Positions 1 through 6,989 of a DNA stretch of 21,093 nt are shown in pieces. The notes beneath the pieces were generated by a model. The model did no database searches. It worked only from the letters and a program-made list of their open reading frames with translations, and was not told where the DNA came from. The DNA is from JBJXHG01 sp046160865. Lineage in GTDB: Bacteria > Planctomycetota > UBA1135 > GCA-002686595. The stretch covers positions 1-21,093 of the forward strand of contig JBJXHG010000073.1 of NCBI GenBank assembly GCA_046160865.1. Reading direction: 5' to 3'. Each line of letters opens with the position of its first letter. The first letter of the stretch is position 1. The position numbers and the translations under genes are program-made.

Positions 1-241
1 GCTCTACGACCAGATGCCCTCGCCGAAGTACGTGATCGCGATGGGCGCGTGCGCCACCGGCGGCGGTCCGTACTTCAAGTTCGGCTACACCGTCATGAAG
101 GGCGTCGACCGCTGCGTCCCGGTCGACGTGTACATCGCGGGCTGCCCGCCGCGCCCCGAGGCCCTGCTCGAAGGGCTCATGAAGCTCCAAGAGAAGATCC
201 GGCGCTCTTCCGTGATCCGCAAACCGGCGCGCACGGCCTGA
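1..241 (+). CDS. nuoB: NADH-quinone oxidoreductase subunit B, 3' part only
   Basis: This is the C-terminal ~79 residues of NuoB, the peripheral-arm subunit that holds the terminal 4Fe-4S cluster N2 and passes electrons to quinone. The reading frame is open from base 2 with no start codon in the window, so the gene begins upstream. Two family signatures are visible: MGACATGGG and PVDVYIAGCPPRPEALL. Their cysteines (in GAC and GCPP) are two of the four expected N2 ligands; the CC pair would lie upstream of the window. The frame ends at TGA 239-241, and nuoC starts 20 bases later. Gene order and the motifs make the identification firm. Only the 5' extent is unknown. Confidence 0.95.
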   Translation, partial: LYDQMPSPKYVIAMGACATGGGPYFKFGYTVMKGVDRCVPVDVYIAGCPPRPEALLEGLMKLQEKIRRSSVIRKPARTA

Positions 242-261
242 CGCGGAGTCGGCTGCCCCGC

Positions 262-792
262 ATGGACTTCCAAGGCATCCACGACCGGCTGCGCGCGATC
301 CGCGCACCGGGACTGCTCGGTGTCGACCTCCCGCGGCCGGCGATCCCCGGCGCGAAGCACGGCGAGACGAAGGACCCCGGGCGCGGCGGGGATCCGTTCG
401 TGCTCGTCGATCCGCACAAGATCGTCGAGTTCCTGCACGTCTGCCGCGACGAGGAGCGCCTCTCCTTCGAGTTGCTCGTCGACCTCACGGCGACCGATCC
501 CAAGGCCGAGGACCCGAACCTGTGGTTCAACCTGAACCTGCTCTCGGTCGCGCGCCGGCATCGCCTGGCCATCAAGGCGCTGCTGCCCAAGTCGGATCTG
601 CGCATGCCGAGCTCGACGCCCGTCTACCGCGCCGCGCAGTGGCACGAGCGCGAGTGCGCCGAGATGTACGGCATCACGTTCGTCGGCCACCCCGACCCGC
701 GGCACATCCTGCTGCCCGACGACTGGGTGGGTTACCCGCTGCGGAAAGACTACGTCTTCCCGAAGGAGTACCACGGCATCTCGTGCGAGTAG
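262..792 (+). CDS. nuoC: NADH-quinone oxidoreductase subunit C (30 kDa subunit)
   Basis: NuoC is a 176-residue soluble peripheral-arm subunit that packs against NuoD and NuoB near the quinone site. The family signature is at about residues 127-165: WHERECAEMYGITF, then GHPDPRHILLPDDW and PLRKDY. ATG 262 was chosen because the same frame extends upstream only into sequence that is already nuoB, and because GGAG at 245-248 can serve as a ribosome binding site, though a distant one. Residues 25-50 form a G/P/D-rich insert before conserved sequence resumes. NuoC and NuoD are separate genes here, unlike the fused NuoCD of enterobacteria. Stop TAG is at 790-792, and nuoD begins 16 or 46 bases downstream depending on its start. 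Confidence 0.95.
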   Translation: MDFQGIHDRLRAIRAPGLLGVDLPRPAIPGAKHGETKDPGRGGDPFVLVDPHKIVEFLHVCRDEERLSFELLVDLTATDPKAEDPNLWFNLNLLSVARRHRLAIKALLPKSDLRMPSSTPVYRAAQWHERECAEMYGITFVGHPDPRHILLPDDWVGYPLRKDYVFPKEYHGISCE

Positions 793-808
793 CGCACGAG
801 AGAAGCGA

Positions 809-2047
809 GTGGAGAGGACACCTCTGGACGAAGACGCGATGACAGCCGAGCAGCAAGGGAGCATGACGGTCGAGAAGGAGGCGCGCATCCTCCCTACCGG
901 CGAGAAGGAGTTCTTCCTCGACGTCCACACGAGCGACCTCGAAGTGAACTTCGGGCCGCAGCACCCTGCCACGCACGGCGTGATGCGCATCCTGATCCGC
1001 AGCGACGGCGAGCTCGTGACGGGCTCCCAGCCGCACCTCGGCTACCTGCACCGCTGCGCGGAGAAGATCGGCGAGAACGTCGAGTGGCTGCAGTACCTGC
1101 CGTACACGGACCGGTACGACTACCTGTCGGCGATGAACAACAACATCGGGTACAGCATGGCCGTCGAGGCGCTGATGCCCGGGCTCGTGATCCCGCGGCG
1201 CGCGGAGATGATCCGCGTGATCTGTGCGGAGCTGAACCGCATCGGCAGCCACTTGATCGCGTTCGGCACGTACGGCCTCGACATCGGCGCGTTCACGCCC
1301 TTCTTCTACGCGTTCCGCGAGCGCGAATGGATGATGGCGCTGTTCGAGAAGATCTGCGGCGCGCGCCTCACCTACAGCTACATCCGCATCGGCGGTGTCT
1401 TCAACGACGCGCCTCCGGGTTGGCTGCAAGAAGTCGGACGGTTCTGCGACGTCTTCGAGGAGAAGTGGCAGGAGTACGTCGACCTCTTGATGGTCAACCA
1501 GATCTTCGTGAAGCGCACCGCGAACGTCGGTGTCGTTCCGAAAGAAATGGCGCTCGACTTCGGCTTGACCGGTCCGATGCTGCGCGGCTCGGGCGTCGAC
1601 TTCGACATGCGGCGCGACATGCCGTACATGCTCTACGGCGAGATGGCGAAGCAAAACGTCTTCGACGTCATCGTCGCCAAGGGCGAGAAGGGCACGCTCG
1701 GCGATTGCTGGGACCGCTTCTATGTGCGCGTGATGGAGATGATGGAGTCCATCAAGCAGGTGCGCTGGTGTCTCGACAACATCCAGCCCGGCCCGGTGCT
1801 CGGAGACACGCCGAAGGTGCTGCGCATTCCGCCCGGCGAGGCCTATGTCGGCATCGAGAATCCGCGTGGCGAGCTCGGCCACTACGTCGTGTCCGACGGC
1901 GGCAAGGTCGCCATTCGCGTGCGCGTGCGCGGTCCGTCATTCGTCAACGTCGCGATCCTCGAGGACCTGCTGCCGGGCACGTTGCTCGCCGATTCGATCG
2001 CGATCGTCGGCTCGACCGACGTCGTGATCGGGGAGACGGATCGCTGA
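809..2047 (+). CDS. nuoD: NADH-quinone oxidoreductase subunit D (49 kDa subunit)
   Basis: NuoD forms the quinone-binding cavity together with NuoB and NuoH and descends from the large subunit of NiFe hydrogenases. Visible family motifs are NFGPQHPATHGVMR (residues 47-60, with the quinone-site histidine), DIGAFTPFFYAFRERE, SYIRIGG, and RGELGHYVVSDGG followed by RAPSFVN-like sequence near the end. The start is uncertain. GTG 809 gives 412 residues. ATG 839 gives 402, and ATG 863 has AAGGGAG almost touching it; conserved sequence begins only near residue 33. Between PGPV (about residue 328) and RGELG (about 351) the protein is roughly 25 residues shorter than Thermus Nqo4 as I recall that sequence, missing the segment with the HHFK-like motif. 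It ends just 4 bases before nuoH. Confidence 0.95.
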   Translation: MERTPLDEDAMTAEQQGSMTVEKEARILPTGEKEFFLDVHTSDLEVNFGPQHPATHGVMRILIRSDGELVTGSQPHLGYLHRCAEKIGENVEWLQYLPYTDRYDYLSAMNNNIGYSMAVEALMPGLVIPRRAEMIRVICAELNRIGSHLIAFGTYGLDIGAFTPFFYAFREREWMMALFEKICGARLTYSYIRIGGVFNDAPPGWLQEVGRFCDVFEEKWQEYVDLLMVNQIFVKRTANVGVVPKEMALDFGLTGPMLRGSGVDFDMRRDMPYMLYGEMAKQNVFDVIVAKGEKGTLGDCWDRFYVRVMEMMESIKQVRWCLDNIQPGPVLGDTPKVLRIPPGEAYVGIENPRGELGHYVVSDGGKVAIRVRVRGPSFVNVAILEDLLPGTLLADSIAIVGSTDVVIGETDR

Positions 2048-2051
2048 AGCC

Positions 2052-3140
2052 ATGGACGGCGGCAACGTATTCCTGACTCTGCTCGAGAAGTTCGCGCCCG
2101 CGAGCGTGCCGCCGTGGCTGCTCGCGCTGACCGCGGCCGGCGTCGGCGTCGGCATCTTGATCGCGATCGTGTCGGTGATCGCGATGTTCTCGGTGTGGCT
2201 CGAGCGCAAAGTGTCCGGCCACATCCAGTGTCGCTACGGTCCGATGTACGTGGGCGGCTGGCACGGCTGGGCCCAATCGATCGCGGACGGCGTCAAGCTC
2301 CTCATGAAGGAGGACCTGGTGCCCCTCGGCGCGGATCGACCGCTCTTCATGCTCGCGCCCGCGATCGTGCTGGCCAGCATCTTCGGCGCGCTCGTCGCGA
2401 TGCCGCTCACGCCCGCGATCTACTTCGCGGACGTCAACCTCGGCCTGTTCCTGATCCTCGCGATGTCGTCGATGACCACGATCGGCGTCGTGATGGCGGG
2501 TTGGGCGTCGAACTCCAAGTGGTCGCTGTACGGCGCGATGCGTGAGGCGGCGCAAGTCGTCGCGTACGAGATCCCGCTCGGCATCTCGCTGCTCGTGCCG
2601 CTGATCGTCGTGGGCACGCTCAACTTGCGCGAAGCGAGCGTGCAGCAGTCGGGCTGGTTCGGCATGCACTGGCTGATCTTCCAGAACCCGTTCGTTCTGC
2701 CGGCGTTCGTGCTGTTCTTCATCGCGGCGCTGGCCGAGACCAAGCGCGCGCCGTTCGACCTGCCCGAAGCCGAGTCCGAGCTCGTCGCGGGCTTCATGAC
2801 GGAGTACTCGGGCATCCGCTGGTCGTTCTTCTTCATGGAGGAGTACGCCGCGATGTTCCTGATGTCGGTCGTCGCCGCGATCTTCTTCCTCGGCGGATTC
2901 GAAAGCCCGGTCACCCACCTCGCCCGCGTGCAGTTCGGCGAAGGGCACTTCGTCTACGAGGTCGTCGCGGGCTCCGTGCTCGTGGTGAAGAGCATGTTCG
3001 GCGTGTTCCTCATGATGTGGCTGCGCTGGACGCTGCCGCGCGTGCGCATCGATCAAGTCATGAGCATGGGATACAAGTACCTGACTCCGCTCGCGCTCGT
3101 GTGCGTGCTCGGCGCGGGCATCTGGGAAGCGATCTTCTGA
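2052..3140 (+). CDS. nuoH: NADH-quinone oxidoreductase subunit H (ND1-type membrane subunit)
   Basis: NuoH is the 362-residue membrane subunit that joins the peripheral arm to the pumping modules and forms the entrance of the quinone tunnel. About eight hydrophobic segments are visible. Diagnostic motifs are ADGVKLLMKEDLVP, YGAMREAAQVVAYEIPLG, and the acidic loop ETKRAPFDLPEAESELVAG, which lines the quinone path. ATG 2052 lies four bases after the nuoD stop and no strong Shine-Dalgarno sequence precedes it, so translational coupling is likely. The stop TGA (3138-3140) shares its last base with the start codon of nuoI, giving a TGATG junction. The length is slightly above the E. coli protein, mainly in the N-terminal region. 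Confidence 0.96.
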   Translation: MDGGNVFLTLLEKFAPASVPPWLLALTAAGVGVGILIAIVSVIAMFSVWLERKVSGHIQCRYGPMYVGGWHGWAQSIADGVKLLMKEDLVPLGADRPLFMLAPAIVLASIFGALVAMPLTPAIYFADVNLGLFLILAMSSMTTIGVVMAGWASNSKWSLYGAMREAAQVVAYEIPLGISLLVPLIVVGTLNLREASVQQSGWFGMHWLIFQNPFVLPAFVLFFIAALAETKRAPFDLPEAESELVAGFMTEYSGIRWSFFFMEEYAAMFLMSVVAAIFFLGGFESPVTHLARVQFGEGHFVYEVVAGSVLVVKSMFGVFLMMWLRWTLPRVRIDQVMSMGYKYLTPLALVCVLGAGIWEAIF

Positions 3141-3697
3141 TGGGCGCCGCGAAGGAGTACATCCGCAACGTGTGGGACAGCGTCGCGACGACGCTCGTCG
3201 GCATGAGGATCACGGGCAAGTACCTGCTCCAGAAGCCGATCACGGTGCAGTATCCCGACGAACGATTGCCGATCCCGGACCGCTACCGCGGGATCCACTA
3301 CCTCGAGCAGGAGAAGTGCATCGACTGTCTCGCGTGCGCGCGCGCCTGCCCGATCGACTGCATCGAGATGGACGCGGTGCGGCACGGCAAGGAGCTCGAG
3401 TGGATCTCGTTCACGCTCGACTACCAGAAGTGCATGTTCTGCGAGCTGTGCGTCTATCCGTGCCCCAAAGATTGCATCCACATGGGCACCGAGTTCGCGT
3501 TCGTCAGCTTCGACCGCAGCGAGTTCAAGCACGACTTGCTGTCGTTCAAGGGCATGGCGAAGGAGGCGCGCATCCGCATGAAGGAAGTGGAGGAGAAGAA
3601 GAAGCGCAAAGCGGCCGCGCTCGCAGCCGGGGTTCCGTTCCTCGAAGCCGACGACGAGCCCGAGCCTCCCGATCCGCACGCGGAGGCCCCCGAGTAA
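3140..3697 (+). CDS. nuoI: NADH-quinone oxidoreductase subunit I (two 4Fe-4S ferredoxin-type)
   Basis: NuoI is a 185-residue subunit carrying clusters N6a and N6b, which relay electrons toward NuoB. The two binding motifs are C60-x2-C63-x2-C66-x3-C70-P and C98-x2-C101-x2-C104-x3-C108-P. Each is followed four residues later by an extra cysteine (C74 and C112, in PIDC and PKDC). E. coli NuoI lacks these. Cyanobacterial NdhI, as I recall, has one after its second motif. From about residue 146 there is a charged K/E-rich stretch and an acidic proline-rich tail with no obvious counterpart in short NuoI proteins. ATG 3140 overlaps the nuoH stop by one base, which fixes the start. An upstream extension of the frame lies inside nuoH and is rejected. 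Confidence 0.96.
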   Translation: MGAAKEYIRNVWDSVATTLVGMRITGKYLLQKPITVQYPDERLPIPDRYRGIHYLEQEKCIDCLACARACPIDCIEMDAVRHGKELEWISFTLDYQKCMFCELCVYPCPKDCIHMGTEFAFVSFDRSEFKHDLLSFKGMAKEARIRMKEVEEKKKRKAAALAAGVPFLEADDEPEPPDPHAEAPE

Positions 3698-3707
3698 GCG
3701 GGACTAG

Positions 3708-4322
3708 ATGGAGCGCTCCTCGCAGATCTTCTACGCGCTGTGCACGCTGCTCGCGCTCGCGCTCGGAATCGGCGGCCTCGTCACCGCGGGCGGTGAAGGG
3801 CTCGCGTTCGGCGTGTTCGCGTTCCTCGTGATCGGCGGCGGCCTCTTGTGCGTGTGGGAGCGCTCGGTCGTCCGCAGCGCGTTCTGCCTGCTCGCCGTGT
3901 TCTCCGGCACCGCCGGCCTCTTCTTGCTGCTCGGCGCGGACTTCTTGGCCGTCGCGCAGATCCTCATCTACGTCGGCGGCATCCTGGCGCTGCTCCTGTT
4001 CGGCGTGATGCTGTCGCCGCCCGATCTCACCGAGCGCAAGCTCTCGCGCGTCATCACGGGCCTCGTGCTCGTCGGCGGCGCGACGGCGTGGGTCGCATTC
4101 AAGGTCGACAGCACCGTCACGTGGGCCGCCGCTGACGAGCTCGCGCCGGTGAAGTCGCGCGTGCGAGAGATCGGCGTCGCCTTCCTCGCGCCGGATCAAT
4201 ACGTGGTCGCGTTCGAGCTCGCGGCGATCCTGCTCACCGTGGCACTCGTTGCCGCGGTCTACATCGCGCGCCGGCGCCGCGAGGACCTCGCGCCGTTGCA
4301 GGAGGGCGCGGACAAGCGATGA
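3708..4322 (+). CDS. nuoJ: NADH-quinone oxidoreductase subunit J (ND6-type membrane subunit)
   Basis: NuoJ is a 204-residue membrane subunit next to NuoH and NuoK, with a helix that changes conformation during coupling. Five hydrophobic segments are visible. The diagnostic stretch is GADFLAVAQILIYVGGILAL at about residues 76-95, which contains the glycine-rich third helix of the family. A polar loop of roughly 40 residues follows before the last helix near residue 165, and the C-terminal tail is basic (ARRRRED). It begins 10 bases after nuoI. Its stop TGA (4320-4322) overlaps the start of nuoK by four bases (ATGA). The ribosome binding site is weak (GGGA just upstream). Confidence 0.95.
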   Translation: MERSSQIFYALCTLLALALGIGGLVTAGGEGLAFGVFAFLVIGGGLLCVWERSVVRSAFCLLAVFSGTAGLFLLLGADFLAVAQILIYVGGILALLLFGVMLSPPDLTERKLSRVITGLVLVGGATAWVAFKVDSTVTWAAADELAPVKSRVREIGVAFLAPDQYVVAFELAAILLTVALVAAVYIARRRREDLAPLQEGADKR

Positions 4323-4621
4323 CGCTCGGAGCCTACATCGCCGTCTCGGCCGCCCTCTTCGCCCTCGGCATCGTCGCGATCGTCGTGCGTCGCAACGTGT
4401 TCTACGTGCTGATGGGCATCGAGATGATCCTGAACGCCGCGAACATCAACTTCGTCGCGTTCGCGCGCTACTCCGGCGATCAGCTCGACGGGCAGATGTT
4501 CGCGATCTTCACGATCATCCTGGCCGCCGCCGAAGCCGCCGTCGCTCTCGCGATCGTGCTCAACGTCTTCCACCTGTTCCATTCGGTGAAGCCCTCGGAA
4601 GTCGACCTCCTGCGGGAGTGA
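4319..4621 (+). CDS. nuoK: NADH-quinone oxidoreductase subunit K (ND4L-type membrane subunit)
   Basis: NuoK is a 100-residue, three-helix membrane subunit, the standard size for the family. The two buried glutamates needed for proton transfer are present: Glu35 in LMGIEMILNAANINFV and Glu72 in ILAAAEAAVALAIVL. The start ATG 4319 overlaps the nuoJ stop, and an AGGAGGG sequence lies about 13 bases upstream inside nuoJ, so it has both coupling and its own binding site. The nuoL start follows 25 bases after the stop. Confidence 0.96.
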   Translation: MTLGAYIAVSAALFALGIVAIVVRRNVFYVLMGIEMILNAANINFVAFARYSGDQLDGQMFAIFTIILAAAEAAVALAIVLNVFHLFHSVKPSEVDLLRE

Positions 4622-4646
4622 CGAAAAACAGCACGCGCGCACCCTG

Positions 4647-6917
4647 ATGGAAATCCTGGCGTTCAATCCGGCCGTCGACTTCAAGCTCCTGCTTGCGGTC
4701 CCGCTGATTCCGCTCGTCGGCTTCGCGGTCCAGATCTTCTTCGGCCGCAAGCTGCCGCGGAAGGGCGATTGGATGCTGACGGGCGGCATGTTCATCGTGA
4801 TGGCGATCACGGTGCTCATGGCGGCCAAGGCGATCGCCGCTGGCTACGCGGGCAAGGAGTTCGCGCACCACTCTTCCGAGGCGGGGCTGACGTGGGGCTG
4901 GCTCTATCAGCGCGGTGAGAGCGCCGCCACGCCGCTCAACGTGAACGTCGGGATGTACTTCGACGGTCTCGGTGCCGCGATGCTCGTCGTCGTCGGCATC
5001 GTGTCGTTCTGCGTGCACCTGTTCTCGGCCGGGTACATGCAGGGCGACCGGCGCTACCACATCTTCTTCGCGAACATCAGCCTGTTCACGTTCGCGATGC
5101 TCGGGCTCGTGCTCTCGGACAACCTGCTCATCCTGTTCCTGTTCTGGGAGCTGATGGGCCTGATGTCGTACCTGCTCATCGGGCACTTCTCGCACGACCC
5201 GAACTCGCCGCGCATCACGCAAGCCGCCTCGGCCAGCAAGAAGGCCTTCCTCACGACGCGCGTCGGCGACACGTGCCTGTTCGTCGGCTTGATGATCTTC
5301 TTCTATCACCATCAGACGCTCTCGATGACGGAGCTCTGGCGGCTGTGCAGCGCCGACGTCGCGGCGAATGGCGGTCAGTACCCGCTGTGGATGACGATCG
5401 CCGGCCTGCTCATCTTCGGTGGAACGGTCGGCAAGTCGGCGCAGTTCCCGCTGCACATCTGGCTCCCGGATGCGATGGAAGGTCCGACGCCGGTGTCCGC
5501 GATGATCCACGCCGCGACGATGGTCGCAGCCGGCGTGTTCCTGCTCGGTCGCACGTATCCGTTGATGAGCCCTGAGGTGCTGACGGTCGTCACCGTCGTC
5601 GGCTCGTTCACGGCGTTGTTCGCCGCGACGATCGGCACGACCGTGTTCGACATCAAGGGCGTGCTCGCGTACTCGACGATCTCGCAGCTCGGCTTCATGG
5701 TCGCTGCGGTCGGACTCGGCGGCGTCGTCGCCGGCATGTTCCACATGGTGACGCACGCGTTCTTCAAGGCGTGCCTCTTCCTGTGCGCGGGCTCCGTGAT
5801 CCACGGCTGCCACCACGAGCAGGACATGCGGAAGATGGGCGGTCTGCGCAAGTTCATGCCGATCACGTTCGCGTGCATGCTCGTGTCGACGCTCGCGATC
5901 GCCGGCATTCCCTTGTTCTCGGGCTTCTACTCGAAGGACAAGATCATCATGGCGGCGTTCCAGCGGACGCTGGAGAACTTCTCGGGCGCGCACGTCTTCG
6001 CGGCGATCGCGCTGCCCTGTGCCGCCCTGCTGACGGCGTTCTACATGTTCCGCCTGATCTTCATGACGTTCTTCGGGGAGTACCGCGGTGCGCATGGGGG
6101 AGCGTCGGCGGCTCACGCGCACGCGGGCGGCCACGACGACCACGCTCATGCGCACCATGCTCACGACGAGCACGCCGCCCACGGACATGCGTCGGCGCAC
6201 GACGCGCACGCGGATCACGGGCACGACGACCACGGTCACGCGCACACGCCGCACGAATCACCGTGGCCGATGACGGTCGCGCTCTCGATCCTCGCGCTGC
6301 TCGGTGTCCTCGGCGGTCACTTCTGGCTCGCGACGCCGGGCGACGTGCTCGCGAACCACACCGACCCGTGGTTCATCAAGATCGCGAGCGTCGAGCGCAT
6401 GTACGGAGGCGTCGTCGCCGAGCCGGTGATGACCGAGCACGCGGAGCAGATCGAGCACGAGGCGCACACGCTCGCGCTGACCGTGTCGCTGTGCGTCGCG
6501 CTCGGCGGGATCCTGCTCGCCTTCCTGATGTACTTCGCGAAGAAGATCGATCCGGCGAAGATCGCTCGCGGTCTCGGCGAGATCTATCACGCGGTCGCGA
6601 ACAAGTACTACATCGACGAACTCGTCAACGCGACCGTGATCCGCGGGACGATGGTCCTCGCGCTCGCGCAGAAGTGGTTCGACGAGAAGATCATCGACGG
6701 CATCGTCAATGGCGTCGGCTGGATCAACAAAGGCATCGCCGCCTTCTCGAGCTGGTTCGACAAGGCCGCCGTCGACGGCACGGTGAACGGCGTCGGCCTC
6801 GTGACGCAGACGTTCGGATCCGTCGTGCGACTCCTGCAGAGCGGCCGCGTTCAGCAGTACGTGTCCTTCGCCGTCGCGGGCAGCCTCGCCGCCGCCGCGT
6901 GGCTGATTCTCAGCTGA
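4647..6917 (+). CDS. nuoL: NADH-quinone oxidoreductase subunit L (proton-pumping antiporter-like), with histidine-rich loop
   Basis: NuoL is the distal antiporter-like pump of complex I, with the long lateral helix at its C terminus. At 756 residues it is longer than the usual 600-700. Hallmarks are LFLFWELMGLMSYLLIGHF with the pump glutamate at residue 168, KSAQFPLHIWLPDAMEGPTP, HAATMVAAGVFLLGR, and FYSKDKI. Residues 483-536 are an insert with 20 histidines in 54 positions, mixed with Ala, Asp and Gly, lying between two membrane helices just before HESPWPMTV. A histidine-bearing loop here is common in NuoL, but this one is long. No Shine-Dalgarno sequence is seen before ATG 4647. The C-terminal part contains repeated VNGVGxxxxG-like segments in the amphipathic region. 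Confidence 0.96.
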   Translation: MEILAFNPAVDFKLLLAVPLIPLVGFAVQIFFGRKLPRKGDWMLTGGMFIVMAITVLMAAKAIAAGYAGKEFAHHSSEAGLTWGWLYQRGESAATPLNVNVGMYFDGLGAAMLVVVGIVSFCVHLFSAGYMQGDRRYHIFFANISLFTFAMLGLVLSDNLLILFLFWELMGLMSYLLIGHFSHDPNSPRITQAASASKKAFLTTRVGDTCLFVGLMIFFYHHQTLSMTELWRLCSADVAANGGQYPLWMTIAGLLIFGGTVGKSAQFPLHIWLPDAMEGPTPVSAMIHAATMVAAGVFLLGRTYPLMSPEVLTVVTVVGSFTALFAATIGTTVFDIKGVLAYSTISQLGFMVAAVGLGGVVAGMFHMVTHAFFKACLFLCAGSVIHGCHHEQDMRKMGGLRKFMPITFACMLVSTLAIAGIPLFSGFYSKDKIIMAAFQRTLENFSGAHVFAAIALPCAALLTAFYMFRLIFMTFFGEYRGAHGGASAAHAHAGGHDDHAHAHHAHDEHAAHGHASAHDAHADHGHDDHGHAHTPHESPWPMTVALSILALLGVLGGHFWLATPGDVLANHTDPWFIKIASVERMYGGVVAEPVMTEHAEQIEHEAHTLALTVSLCVALGGILLAFLMYFAKKIDPAKIARGLGEIYHAVANKYYIDELVNATVIRGTMVLALAQKWFDEKIIDGIVNGVGWINKGIAAFSSWFDKAAVDGTVNGVGLVTQTFGSVVRLLQSGRVQQYVSFAVAGSLAAAAWLILS
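6090..6257 (+). other. Low-complexity histidine-rich coding segment in nuoL
   Basis: This segment codes for NuoL residues 482-537, an irregular series of HA, HD, HG and HDDH units (20 histidines). At the DNA level it is built from short recurring CAC/GCG/GAC triplets, a composition that can expand or contract by slippage. It lies in a loop between predicted helices, so it should be exposed at one membrane face. Metal binding is possible from composition alone, but nothing else here shows it. Confidence 0.85.
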
Positions 6918-6989
6918 TCCTCCGCTCGCACCGAGCAACCCACAGCACAAAAGCCCCCGCCCCCCTTCGCCCCCCGCTCCACCTCGACA
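6918..6989 (+). other. C-rich spacer between nuoL and nuoM
   Basis: This 72-base gap is the longest inside the nuo operon. It contains three cytosine runs (6954-6958, 6960-6965, 6970-6975) and a CA-rich stretch before them. No ribosome binding site, promoter-like pair or hairpin of note was found. The opposite strand carries three runs of five or six guanines, one short of a classic four-run quadruplex. Confidence 0.6.

Noticed and set aside
4560..6254. Long minus-strand open frame opposite nuoL (564 residues), and similar ones opposite nuoD, nuoH, nuoM/N and the 16430 gene
   Set aside because: High G+C leaves antisense frames open. The products are Arg/Glu/His-rich low-complexity sequences with no domains, and each lies opposite a firmly identified gene.
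6954..6976. G-quadruplex on the minus strand of the nuoL-nuoM spacer
   Set aside because: Only three G-runs are present and none is long enough to split into two triplets with a loop, so the usual four-run pattern is not met.
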